Source of the DNA: an uncultured Acidobacteriaceae bacterium
GTDB lineage: Bacteria; Acidobacteriota; Terriglobia; Terriglobales; Acidobacteriaceae
Direction of reading: 5' to 3'
Length of the DNA stretch: 64,000 bases
Assembly: GCA_937879855.1 (NCBI GenBank)
Contig: CALFMO010000064.1
Location: 75,561 to 139,560 of the forward strand
Shown here: piece after piece, positions 46,175 through 54,505 of the stretch
Position numbering within the stretch: the first letter of the stretch is position 1
Layout of the letters: each line of letters opens with the position of its first letter
Translations under genes and position numbers: made by a program
Notes under the pieces: model-generated
The model's database searches: none
Told to the model about the DNA's origin: nothing
Seen by the model: the letters and a program-made list of their open reading frames with translations, nothing else

Positions 46175-46977
46175 TGCCGCACTTCCGCAAAAAGGGCCGT
46201 GTGGGGACGGGCGCATTCGCCCGTCCAGGTTTCCTGAGTGGACCTTCATGTCCTTCGTGGTCAAAGAATTTCGTTGGCTGCCCACGGAAGCCAGCCCCAT
46301 GGGCCTTCCTTAGTGGACCTTCGTGTCCTTCGTGGTCAAAGCTTTTCTGCCTGCTGCTGGCAATCACTCTCACCGCCGCCTGCCGCCTCGACATGCACGT
46401 CCAACCGCGCCAGAATCCGCTCTCTCGCAGCGACTTCTTCCCCGACCAGCGCTCCGAACGTCCGCCGGTGGAAGGCACAGTCGCCCGCCGCCAGTTGCAC
46501 GAAGACACCTATTTCTATACCGGAAAGATTGGCAACAATCCCGGCGACATGATGCCTTTCCCAGTGACCAAAGAAGTCCTGGACCGCGGCCGCGAGCGCT
46601 TCAATATTTACTGCGCCCCCTGCCACTCGCGCCTGGGAGACGGCAACGGTTTCGTACCTTCGCGCGGCTTTTCTCGCAAGCCGCCGTCGTTCCACATCGT
46701 GCGCCTGCAGAAGGCTCCGCTGGGATACTTCTTCGACATCATGACCGAAGGCTTCGGAATCATGCCCGACTACGCCTCGCAGATTCCGCCGCAAGATCGC
46801 TGGGACATCGTGGCCTACATTCGCGCCCTGCAGTTGAGCCAGAACGCGACCATGTCGGATGTGCCCCCAGGCCAGAAGATTCCGTCCGAAGTGCCGAGGT
46901 TCCGTGAACCCGGCACGGGAGCCAGTCTGCCGGCAGTATTGCCCGAGACCAATTCCAAACCCGAGGGAGAGAAATGA
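46174..46977 (+). CDS. actE: Alternative Complex III monoheme lipoprotein ActE
   Basis: ActE is the exposed monoheme cytochrome c that may pass electrons to the oxidase. The heme site is CAPCH, with the distal Met region FGIMPDYA. A lipobox is present at LLLAITLTAAC. The coupled ATG at 46174 lies about 70 residues before the lipobox cysteine; those residues are encoded by a palindromic repeat and by two copies of a 36-bp repeat (FLSGPSCPSWSK twice). No closer start codon is apparent, so the signal peptide is unusually long. Cleavage at the normal site is assumed. Confidence 0.88.
   Translation: MPHFRKKGRVGTGAFARPGFLSGPSCPSWSKNFVGCPRKPAPWAFLSGPSCPSWSKLFCLLLAITLTAACRLDMHVQPRQNPLSRSDFFPDQRSERPPVEGTVARRQLHEDTYFYTGKIGNNPGDMMPFPVTKEVLDRGRERFNIYCAPCHSRLGDGNGFVPSRGFSRKPPSFHIVRLQKAPLGYFFDIMTEGFGIMPDYASQIPPQDRWDIVAYIRALQLSQNATMSDVPPGQKIPSEVPRFREPGTGASLPAVLPETNSKPEGEK
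46197..46341. repeat. In-frame repeats in the actE signal region
   Basis: A hairpin GGACGGGCG/CGCCCGTCC (46205-46226) is followed by two direct copies (46231-46266 and 46306-46341) that start TTCCTGAGTGGACC or TTCCTTAGTGGACC and end GTGGTCAAAG. They are 75 bp apart, exactly 25 codons, so both are read as FLSGPSCPSWSK. Confidence 0.9.
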
Positions 46978-48194
46978 GCGCGGCGCCTGTCAAACTCGAT
47001 CTGACACCTCCGCCGGTGGTGAAGACCATTGCGCAGCGGTCACTGATCGTCGGCGTCGTCTTCGGGATTATCGCGCTCATCCTCGCCTTTGTGCGGCCGC
47101 AGGAGTTCTATCGCGCCTATCTTCTGGGATTCATGTGCTGGCTGGGCGTAGCCCTGGGTTCGATGGCAATCCTCATGATTCGCCACCTCACCGGCGGCGG
47201 TTGGGGCATGGTCATCCGTCGGATTCTCGGCGCCGCCATGCGCACCCTTCCGCTGCTGGCGCTGCTGTTCATCCCCGTCATTCTCGGGATGCACAAGCTC
47301 TACATCTGGGCGCAGCCTCTGGACCAGGTCTCAGACAAGCGTCTACGCGAACATCTCGAAGACATCACCAAAACCTATCTCACCACGAACGGTTTCATTC
47401 TCCGCGCCATCTTTTATTTCGCGATCTGGAACCTTCTCTCCTTCTTACTCTCGAAGTGGTCGAAGCAAACCGACCGCGCTGGCGCTCCCGACAACACTGA
47501 GCGCTTCAAAGCAGTCGCCGGCCCCGGCCTCATCCTCTACGGCTTCACCATTTCGTTCGCCGCCATCGACTGGGTCATGTCGCTCGATCCCAGCTGGATT
47601 TCCACCATCTTCGGACTGGTCATTCTCATTGGCGAAGTTTTGTCCGCCATGTGCTTCGCGGTCGTGGTCGAGCGCATTCTCTTTAACTACAAGCCCATGT
47701 CGGAAATGTTGAAGCCCGACTTCGTACACGACCACGGCAAGTGGATGCTCACCTTCATCATGGTCTGGGCCTACTTCAACTACTCGCAGTGGCTCATCAT
47801 CTGGGCGGGGAACCTGCCATCGGAGATCACGTATTACATGCGGCGTTTGAACGGCGGCTGGGGATACGTCGGCCTGTTCATTGTGATCTTCCACTTCGCG
47901 ATTCCCTTCGGAATCCTGCTGTCGCGCCCGTTCAAGCGCAACATCTACAAGCTGGTGTGGCTGGCAGTATGGCTGATGCTGATGCGCTATCTCGACTTGT
48001 TCTGGATTATCGAGCCAAATTTTTCGAAAACTTTCACCGCCACCGTGGCTGACGTAGTCGTACCGATTGCCATCGGCGGCTTCTGGCTCTTCTATTTCTT
48101 CCGCAACCTGGGCTCGCTGCCATTGCTGCCAGCATACGATCCCGATGCGGTAGAAGTTCTACAGCCGCACCATCATCATCCGGAAAACGCATGA
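46974..48194 (+). CDS. actF: Alternative Complex III quinol-binding subunit ActF
   Basis: A 406-residue paralogue of ActC with about ten membrane helices and a second quinol site. The blocks AYLLGFMCWLGVALGSMAIL and VMSLDPSWISTIFGLVIL are typical. Its ATG overlaps the actE TGA (ATGA), and its TGA overlaps the next start as ATGA. It completes Alternative Complex III. Confidence 0.92.
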   Translation: MSAAPVKLDLTPPPVVKTIAQRSLIVGVVFGIIALILAFVRPQEFYRAYLLGFMCWLGVALGSMAILMIRHLTGGGWGMVIRRILGAAMRTLPLLALLFIPVILGMHKLYIWAQPLDQVSDKRLREHLEDITKTYLTTNGFILRAIFYFAIWNLLSFLLSKWSKQTDRAGAPDNTERFKAVAGPGLILYGFTISFAAIDWVMSLDPSWISTIFGLVILIGEVLSAMCFAVVVERILFNYKPMSEMLKPDFVHDHGKWMLTFIMVWAYFNYSQWLIIWAGNLPSEITYYMRRLNGGWGYVGLFIVIFHFAIPFGILLSRPFKRNIYKLVWLAVWLMLMRYLDLFWIIEPNFSKTFTATVADVVVPIAIGGFWLFYFFRNLGSLPLLPAYDPDAVEVLQPHHHHPENA

Positions 48195-48703
48195 GCAACG
48201 AAACCCATCCCGCGAATTCGCCCGGCAACGGCGGCTACGAGCGCCAGGACGTCGGCGTCGCTCCCGTTGTGTACTTCTTGCTGGCCTTGGTGGTCGCGGG
48301 AGGGCTGGTCCACTTCATAGTTTCAGGCTTGTACTCCTATCTGGAAAAAACCTCCAAAGCGCAGCAGGCCCCGGTCAGTCCGCTGGTCACAAACGCTCCG
48401 TCGGACACACGCCATCTGTCGGCAGATTACCGAGATTATTTGAAGCAGAATTTTCCCGCTCCGCAGCTCGAAATCGACGAGCGGAATCAACTCGACAGAA
48501 TTCGCATCGACGAAGCACAAACCCTGAGCACCTACGATTGGGTCGATCAGAAGGCCGGAACCGTGCGCATCCCGATCGACCGCGCCATGGACTTGCTAGC
48601 GCAGCGCGGGTTACCGGTGCGCGCGCAAACATCGAACCAATCGTCCGCGACCCCGACGTCGAAGGAAGAGAAGAAAGGAACAAAGAAGGGAACAAAGAAG
48701 TGA
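48191..48703 (+). CDS. Small membrane protein of the act-cox operon
   Basis: A 170-residue protein with one membrane segment (VVYFLLALVVAGGLVHFIVS) and a soluble C-terminal part (AQTLSTYDWVDQKAGTVRIP, IDRAMDLLAQRGLP). I recognise the layout as a conserved hypothetical that often sits between actF and sco; the YDWVDQKAGTVRIPI segment resembles the C-terminal stretch of electron-chain assembly factors. It ends in a Lys-rich tail (EEKKGTKKGTKK). ATGA and GTGA overlaps at both ends show tight coupling. A role in complex assembly is an inference. Confidence 0.75.
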   Translation: MSNETHPANSPGNGGYERQDVGVAPVVYFLLALVVAGGLVHFIVSGLYSYLEKTSKAQQAPVSPLVTNAPSDTRHLSADYRDYLKQNFPAPQLEIDERNQLDRIRIDEAQTLSTYDWVDQKAGTVRIPIDRAMDLLAQRGLPVRAQTSNQSSATPTSKEEKKGTKKGTKK

Positions 48704-49755
48704 GCAGTCACAATTACAATTCAACGTCCGCGGCAACCCATGTGGGGACAGCCGCCCCCGGCTGTCCGGTCGAGCGAAGCTCGACTGCCGGCGTCCAGTC
48801 CCAACGGAGCATCGTCCTGAGCGAAGCCGTCTTTCAGGCGAAGCGAAGAGCCTCCTTTGAGCCTGCCGAAGGGATCTCGCGCGGACTAAAGATGACGCTC
48901 ATGCTCGTGGTCTTGACGGCCTGGAGCCAAGTCTGGGGACAGGCCATGACCAAAGGCATCATGTCCCCGCCCGCCAACGTTCGCCCGCCGTATTTGCAGA
49001 ACGTCGGAATCGAGCAACATCTCGACGCCCAGGTGCCACCCGATCTCGCCTTCGTCGACGACGCCGGACACGCCGTCAAACTCGCAGATTACTTCGGCAA
49101 GAAGCCTCTGATCCTGAACTTGGTTTACTACAACTGCACCATGCTGTGCGGTGAGGTTCTCTCCGGCCTGACCGGCGCCATGAAAATGGTGAAGTTCGAC
49201 CTCGGCAACGAATTCGATGTCGTCACGGTCAGCTTCAATCCGCAGGAAACACCCGCCATCGCCGCCGCCAAAAAGCAGGACTACCTCAAGCGCTACGGTC
49301 GTCCCGGCGCCGCATCCGGCTGGCACTTCCTGACCGGCCCCGCGGAATCGATCAATGCGCTCACCAAGGCCGTAGGCTTCCAATACCAGTACGATCCCAA
49401 GATCCAGCAATACGCACACGCCACCGCCATCATGGTGCTGACGCCGCAAGGCCGCATCTCGCGCTACTTTTACGGCGTAGATTTTCCGCCGAAAGACCTC
49501 CGCATGGGATTGGTAGAAGCCTCGCAAGGCAAGATCGGAAACGCCGTCGATCAAGTCCTGCTCTACTGCTATCACTACGATCCCGCCACCGGAAAATACG
49601 GCGCGATCGTGACCAACATGTTGCGGCTTGGAGCTGCCCTCACCATCCTGGTGCTGGGCTCGCTCCTGTTGATTTTGTTCTGGCTGGAAAAACACGCGCC
49701 ACCGCGAAAAGCTTGGCGCGAAATAAAGGCAGGTCATAGCACCAATGCGCTCTGA
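48700..49755 (+). CDS. sco: Sco-family copper chaperone
   Basis: Sco proteins deliver copper to the Cu-A centre of oxidase subunit II. The copper motif CTMLC is in YYNCTMLCGEVLSGL and the His ligand is in YAHATAIMVL. A signal/anchor (MTLMLVVLTAWSQVWGQ) starts at residue 65, and a second membrane helix ends the protein (LTILVLGSLLLILFWLE). The start is most likely the GTG at 48700, overlapping the upstream stop; the residues before the anchor are encoded by a palindromic repeat (HVGTAAPGCPVERSST). ATG 48892 is an alternative start. Confidence 0.82.
   Translation: MSSHNYNSTSAATHVGTAAPGCPVERSSTAGVQSQRSIVLSEAVFQAKRRASFEPAEGISRGLKMTLMLVVLTAWSQVWGQAMTKGIMSPPANVRPPYLQNVGIEQHLDAQVPPDLAFVDDAGHAVKLADYFGKKPLILNLVYYNCTMLCGEVLSGLTGAMKMVKFDLGNEFDVVTVSFNPQETPAIAAAKKQDYLKRYGRPGAASGWHFLTGPAESINALTKAVGFQYQYDPKIQQYAHATAIMVLTPQGRISRYFYGVDFPPKDLRMGLVEASQGKIGNAVDQVLLYCYHYDPATGKYGAIVTNMLRLGAALTILVLGSLLLILFWLEKHAPPRKAWREIKAGHSTNAL
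48740..48876. repeat. In-frame palindromic repeats at the start of sco
   Basis: A hairpin GGACAGCCG/CGGCTGTCC (48746-48767) and B hairpin GTCGAGC/GCTCGAC (48769-48785) are followed by a CCTGAGCGAAG-type repeat (to about 48876). The stop-free frame HVGTAAPGCP is read. Confidence 0.88.
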
Positions 49756-49805
49756 TAGTTATCACGCGCGAGAAATTGTCATCCCGAGCGAAGCCAAGGG
49801 GCCTT

Positions 49806-49873
49806 GCGTAGGGACGGACGCATTCGTCCGTCCTCGGTCTGCCGGACCGACGAATGCACTCGTCCCTACGTGG
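49806..49873. repeat. Paired palindromic repeat before cox genes
   Basis: A hairpin GGACGGACG/CGTCCGTCC (49812-49833) is followed by a decayed copy in the opposite orientation, with CGTAGGGAC at the left end and GTCCCTACG at the right. It lies between sco and coxB. Confidence 0.85.
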
Positions 49874-49912
49874 GCCTCGTTTTCTTTTACAAAGTTGTCA
49901 CTGACTTAACCT

Positions 49913-50911
49913 ATGTTCGATAACTTTCCATTATGGCCCGCAAGGGCCTCCACGGCGGCGGGCAACGTAGACGCCCTCTTCATCTTCCTGCTCATCGTCT
50001 CAGGAATGATGACGCTCTTGATCTTCGTCGCCATCATGTACTTCGCCGCGCGCTATCGCCACCGCCGCGGTGTTCTCGCCGAACAGATCGAGGGCTCCAC
50101 GCCACTCGAACTAACCTGGTCCGTTATCCCCTTCTTCGTCTTCATGGTGATCTTCGCCTGGGGCGCGGTCGTCTATTTCAAGAGCCGCACGCCTCCCCGC
50201 GACTCCACCGAAGTCTACGTCGTCGCCAAACAATGGATGTGGAAGCTGGAACACGCCGAAGGCCAGCGCGAGATTAACGAACTCCACGTGCCCGTAGGCC
50301 GCGACGTCAAACTCATCATGACTTCGCAAGACGTCATCCATAGCTTCTTCGTCCCCGCTTTCCGCATGAAACAGGACGTGCTCCCGGGCCGCTACACCGT
50401 AGCGTGGTTCCGCGCCATCAAGCCCGGTACCTATCACCTGTTCTGCGCCGAATACTGCGGCACACAGCACTCCGGCATGATCGGGTCCATCGTGGTCATG
50501 GAGCCCTCGCAATTCGAAGCCTGGATGAGCGGCGGCACCAGCGGCCCACTCTCCGCCACTGGAGAAAAGATATTCGCCGAACTCGGCTGTGCCACCTGCC
50601 ATCGTTCCGATACGCAAGGCCGCGGCCCCAACCTGCAGGGAGTCTTCGGCAAGCCCGTGCAACTGGCCGACGGACGCACCGTCACCGCCGACGAAAACTA
50701 CATTCGAGAATCCATCCTCGATCCCGGCGCCAAAATCGTCAATGGATTCAAGCCGGTCATGCCCACGTTCCAGGGACTGGTGAGCGAAGAGCAATTGAAC
50801 GCCCTGGTGGCGTATGTGAAGTCTGTATCCCAACCCGTGGCAACGCCGATGAAAACAGCCGCCACGGCCGACCAGAACAATGACAAAGGCTCAGGAAGTC
50901 AGGTGCAATAA
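49913..50911 (+). CDS. coxB: Cytochrome c oxidase subunit II with heme c
   Basis: Subunit II takes electrons at the Cu-A centre. The 332-residue protein has two membrane helices, then the Cu-A domain (CAEYCGTQHSGM), then a fused cytochrome c domain with CATCH near residue 225. The heme marks a caa3-type oxidase, able to accept electrons without a soluble cytochrome. The ActE heme protein is the likely donor. Confidence 0.95.
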   Translation: MFDNFPLWPARASTAAGNVDALFIFLLIVSGMMTLLIFVAIMYFAARYRHRRGVLAEQIEGSTPLELTWSVIPFFVFMVIFAWGAVVYFKSRTPPRDSTEVYVVAKQWMWKLEHAEGQREINELHVPVGRDVKLIMTSQDVIHSFFVPAFRMKQDVLPGRYTVAWFRAIKPGTYHLFCAEYCGTQHSGMIGSIVVMEPSQFEAWMSGGTSGPLSATGEKIFAELGCATCHRSDTQGRGPNLQGVFGKPVQLADGRTVTADENYIRESILDPGAKIVNGFKPVMPTFQGLVSEEQLNALVAYVKSVSQPVATPMKTAATADQNNDKGSGSQVQ

Positions 50912-50913
50912 GT

Positions 50914-52563
50914 ATGGCTACCGCAACAATTCAACCGGTTGAGCGCGAAAATTATCTGAATAAGCACTACGGCGTCGGCTCGTGGCTTTTCACCACCGAC
51001 CACAAGCGCATCGCTCTTCTTTATCTGATCTCCATCACGTTCTTCTTTTTTATCGGCGGCCTCTTCGCCCTGCTCATCCGTCTCGAACTCCTCACACCCG
51101 CCGGAGACCTGGTTCAGGCCGACACCTACAACAAACTTTTCACCATGCACGGCCAGGTGATGGTCTTCTTCTTCCTCATCCCCTCGATTCCCGCCGTGCT
51201 CGGCAATTTCCTGGTGCCCATGATGATCGGCGCCAAAGACCTCGCCTTCCCGCGCATTAACCTGCTGAGCTGGTATCTCTACATCATCGCCGGCCTGATG
51301 ATGGTGCACTGCATGCTGACCGGTGGCGTCGACACCGGTTGGACCTTCTACACCCCATTTAGCACGGCGTTCAGTAACACAAAAGTCATCGAAGCTGGAC
51401 TCGCCATCTTTGTCTCGGGATTCTCCTCCATCCTCACCGGCCTGAATTTCGTCGTTACTATCCACCGCATGCGCGCTCCGGGAATGACTTGGTCCCGTCT
51501 CCCGCTGTTCATCTGGGCGCACTACGCGACCAGCATCATTCAGATTCTCGGTACGCCGGTCATCGCCATCACGCTCGTGCTGGTCGTCGCCGAGCGCGCC
51601 CTGCATCTCGGCATCTTCGATCCCAAACTCGGCGGCGATCCGCTGCTCTTCCAGCATTTGTTCTGGTTCTATTCGCACCCCGCGGTCTACATCATGATTC
51701 TGCCGTCGATGGGCGTGGTCACCGAGATCATCGCCTGCTTCTCGCGCAAGCGCATCTTCGGCTATAGCTTCGTGGCGTTTTCGTCCATCGCCATTGCGGT
51801 CTTCGGCTTTCTGGTATGGGCGCATCACATGTTCGTCGCCGGAATTTCCGTCTACGCCGCGCTCATCTTCTCGATCCTGAGTTATGCAGTCGCCGTGCCT
51901 TCCGCCGTCAAGGTCTTCAACTGGACCGCAACCTTATATAAAGGTTCCATCCACTACGACGCGCCCATGCTCTACGCCTTCGGCTTCGTTGGCCTGTTCA
52001 CCATGGGCGGCCTGACGGGCTTGTTCCTCGCCGCGTTGGGCATCGACGTTCACGTCACCGACACTTACTTCGTCATCGCCCACTTCCACTACATCATGGT
52101 CGGGGGCGCGCTCATGGGTTATCTGGGAGGCATGCATTTCTGGTGGCCGAAAATTTCCGGCCGCCTCTATCCCGAAGGCTGGGCGCGGCTCGCGGCGCTC
52201 ATCGTTTTCCTGGGATTCAACCTGACCTTCTTCCCGCAATTCATTCTCGGCTACCTCGGCATGCCGCGCCGTTACTTCGACTACAGCCACATGCCTGAGT
52301 TCCAGGTACTCAACGTGCTCTCGACCGCCGGCGCTACGGTCCTGGGTGTCGGCTACCTGCTCCCCATGATTTACTTCCTGTGGTCGATGCGCTATGGCAA
52401 GCCCGCGCCTGACAATCCTTGGAATGCCGCTGGCCTGGAATGGATGACGTCATCGCCGCCCACGACTTTCAACTTTGAAACCGAGCCCGTCGTAACCTGG
52501 GAAGCCTACAACTACGACGAGCTCGACGGCGGTCATAAGCAGGAGGTCAAAGTTGCCGGATAG
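50914..52563 (+). CDS. coxA: Cytochrome c oxidase subunit I
   Basis: Subunit I carries heme a and the heme a3/Cu-B site where oxygen is reduced. The 549-residue protein has twelve helices. Cu-B ligands are in FWFYSHPAVYIMILP (with the cross-linked Tyr) and WAHHMFVAG; the heme His pair is in FVIAHFHYIMVGG. The YSHPAVY form is the A2-type proton channel, not the Glu-containing A1 form. It overlaps subunit III by 11 bp. Confidence 0.95.
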   Translation: MATATIQPVERENYLNKHYGVGSWLFTTDHKRIALLYLISITFFFFIGGLFALLIRLELLTPAGDLVQADTYNKLFTMHGQVMVFFFLIPSIPAVLGNFLVPMMIGAKDLAFPRINLLSWYLYIIAGLMMVHCMLTGGVDTGWTFYTPFSTAFSNTKVIEAGLAIFVSGFSSILTGLNFVVTIHRMRAPGMTWSRLPLFIWAHYATSIIQILGTPVIAITLVLVVAERALHLGIFDPKLGGDPLLFQHLFWFYSHPAVYIMILPSMGVVTEIIACFSRKRIFGYSFVAFSSIAIAVFGFLVWAHHMFVAGISVYAALIFSILSYAVAVPSAVKVFNWTATLYKGSIHYDAPMLYAFGFVGLFTMGGLTGLFLAALGIDVHVTDTYFVIAHFHYIMVGGALMGYLGGMHFWWPKISGRLYPEGWARLAALIVFLGFNLTFFPQFILGYLGMPRRYFDYSHMPEFQVLNVLSTAGATVLGVGYLLPMIYFLWSMRYGKPAPDNPWNAAGLEWMTSSPPTTFNFETEPVVTWEAYNYDELDGGHKQEVKVAG

Positions 52564-53263
52564 CACCGTCGTTGGCCTTCATCACGAAGAGGAGCACCAC
52601 CCGGAACTGCTGCATCACTTCGCCGAACCTGAGCAGCAGCGCGATGCGGCCAGCTTCGGCATGTGGATCTTCCTTGGCACCGAAGTTATGTTCTTCGGCG
52701 GGCTCTTCCTGGCCTACCTGATTTATCGCCGCTTGTATTTTGGAGATTTCGGCGCTGCCAGTTCATCGATTAAGGCCGGCCTTGGTGCCGCGAACACGGC
52801 TGTCCTCATCTGCAGCAGTTTGACCGTGGTGCTCGCCATTTGGGGTGCGCAGACCGCCCGGCGCTCGCTGATGATTGGCAGCCTCATCCTGACCATGCTT
52901 TTTGGTCTCACCTTCCTCGGCATCAAGGGCATCGAATACAAAGAAAAATTCGATGAGCACCACGTTCCCGGCGCATCCTTCAGCTTCGATCATGTTCCCA
53001 TCCCAGGTCACCCCGATCAGTACGCCAATCCGCGCCACGCTGAAATTTTCTTTGCCCTCTACTTCATCATGACCGGCTTGCACGCCCTGCACATGATTGT
53101 GGGACTCGGAATTTTTACTTGGCTTTTAATCATGGCCTGGAAGGGCCGCTTCACTCCCGAATATCACACCCCCTTGGAAATCGGAGGTCTTTACTGGCAC
53201 TTCGTCGACATCATCTGGATTTACCTGTTCCCGTTGCTTTACTTGATCGACCGGCATCGGTAA
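52553..53263 (+). CDS. coxC: Cytochrome c oxidase subunit III
   Basis: Subunit III, 236 residues with about five membrane helices. The family segment FGMWIFLGTEVMFFGGLFLA and the C-terminal YWHFVDIIWIYLFPLLYL are clear. The start is a TTG at 52553 with AGGAGGT seven bases upstream, overlapping the coxA stop. This is a translational coupling by start inside the previous gene. Confidence 0.92.
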   Translation: MPDSTVVGLHHEEEHHPELLHHFAEPEQQRDAASFGMWIFLGTEVMFFGGLFLAYLIYRRLYFGDFGAASSSIKAGLGAANTAVLICSSLTVVLAIWGAQTARRSLMIGSLILTMLFGLTFLGIKGIEYKEKFDEHHVPGASFSFDHVPIPGHPDQYANPRHAEIFFALYFIMTGLHALHMIVGLGIFTWLLIMAWKGRFTPEYHTPLEIGGLYWHFVDIIWIYLFPLLYLIDRHR

Positions 53264-53287
53264 CGCTTGTCGAGTATGAGGCTCTTT

Positions 53288-53575
53288 ATGTCTGATCATT
53301 CAAAATCTTCGCCGCTCAAAACCTACTTCAGCGTTTGGATCGCCCTGCTGGTGGGCACGTTTGTCACTTATGAGGCCGCATTCATAGATCTAGGCCGCTT
53401 CAACGCCGTCGTGGCCCTCACCATCGCCACCATCAAAGCGCTCATCGTCGCGCTCTTCTTCATGCACCTCAGGCATGCTCACGAAAGACTGCTCAAGCTG
53501 GTCGTCATCGCAACCATTTTCTTTCTCTTCATCCTCATCGCCCTCTCCATGGCCGATTACGCCACCCGCACCTAA
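53288..53575 (+). CDS. Cytochrome c oxidase subunit IV family protein
   Basis: A 95-residue membrane protein with three helices (TYFSVWIALLVGTFVTYEAA, VALTIATIKALIVALFFMHL and VVIATIFFLFILIALSMADY). This matches the small subunit IV of caa3-type oxidases. The ATG at 53288 has GAGG upstream; TTG 53267 and ATG 53276 are alternatives. It closes the operon, and a large repeat cluster follows. Confidence 0.85.
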   Translation: MSDHSKSSPLKTYFSVWIALLVGTFVTYEAAFIDLGRFNAVVALTIATIKALIVALFFMHLRHAHERLLKLVVIATIFFLFILIALSMADYATRT

Positions 53576-53587
53576 AGCTAATAGGCC

Positions 53588-53770
53588 CGTGTGGGGACGG
53601 GCGCATTCGCCCGTCCGCTGTTGATGCTCAATAGATCCACGTAGAGACAGCCGCCTCGGCTGTCTGTATGTGGGGACAGCCGCCCTCGGCTGTCCGCCGG
53701 GCGCAGCCCGGCAGTTCCACAGTAGCGCCGGCACCCCACCGGCTGTCGCACGGCCGCCCCGGCCGCGCAC
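53588..53770. repeat. Cluster of three A hairpins after the cox operon
   Basis: Three different A hairpins occur in tandem: GGACGGGCG/CGCCCGTCC (53595-53616), GACAGCCG/CGGCTGTC (53646-53664) and GGACAGCCG/CGGCTGTCC (53674-53695), then the B hairpin GCCGGGC/GCCCGGC (53696-53712). This is the densest copy group of the window. It fills the 286-bp gap, which has no gene. Confidence 0.92.
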
Positions 53771-53861
53771 CATCGATCGCCCGATCCGCCGGAAGCTTTC
53801 TCCCGGCCGTATGCGGTATACTCGCGCCGTCGATTAATCCCACCAGCGCTCGAGGTGACCT

Positions 53862-54494
53862 ATGGCATTCTGCAATTCTTGCGGCGCGACTCTAAATCCA
53901 GGAACAAAATTCTGCAACAAATGCGGCGCACCCGTCGTTGCAGGAGCGTCCGCTCCCGGCGTTCCACCGACAACCCCTCCGGTTGCGCCGGCTCCCACCG
54001 GCGGCAGCAGCGCCTTGAAAGTAATCCTGATCGTCGTCGCCATCATCGTTGCCTTCGGAATCCTTGGCGTGGCGACCGTCGGCATTATTGGCTATCACAT
54101 CGCCAAAAGATCTCACGTCTCTCAAAACGGCGATCACGTAAAAGTAGAAACTCCCTTCGGAGCCGTCGAAACTTCCAAAGATCCGGATCAGGCCGCCAAA
54201 GACCTCGGCATCGATCTCTACCCCGGAGCGGAAGTTCAACGCAACGGCGCATCCTCCGCTGCCTTTGGAGGCATCCGCACTGTCACCGCCATGTTTGAAA
54301 CTCACGACAGCGCCGACCAGGTGTGCGGCTTCTACAAATCAAGATTCCCCGGGGCCATGGTGACTAGTTCCGACCAAAACCGTTGCACCATCGTTTCCAA
54401 CAATCAGAAAAACATGGTCACAATCAACATCCAGGCCAGCGGCAACACTACCAGGCTTCAAATCACCAACGTGACTAAGAAATCCTCAGATTAA
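53862..54494 (+). CDS. Zinc-ribbon membrane protein
   Basis: A 210-residue protein. An N-terminal zinc ribbon (FCNSCGATLNPG then KFCNKCGAP) is followed by a Pro/Ala linker, one membrane helix (VILIVVAIIVAFGILGVATV) and a soluble domain (DLGIDLYPGAEVQRNG, VCGFYKSRFPGAMV). The cytoplasmic ribbon and outer domain suggest a sensor or assembly factor. The C-terminal domain resembles a family found with secretion-linked lipoproteins, but I cannot name it. Confidence 0.7.
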   Translation: MAFCNSCGATLNPGTKFCNKCGAPVVAGASAPGVPPTTPPVAPAPTGGSSALKVILIVVAIIVAFGILGVATVGIIGYHIAKRSHVSQNGDHVKVETPFGAVETSKDPDQAAKDLGIDLYPGAEVQRNGASSAAFGGIRTVTAMFETHDSADQVCGFYKSRFPGAMVTSSDQNRCTIVSNNQKNMVTINIQASGNTTRLQITNVTKKSSD

Positions 54495-54505
54495 AGAATC
54501 GGCGC

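Noticed and set aside
53588..53712. Possible CRISPR array because similar palindromes recur.
   Set aside because: The units differ in sequence, spacing is irregular and no cas genes are present; they are hairpin repeats of the local family.
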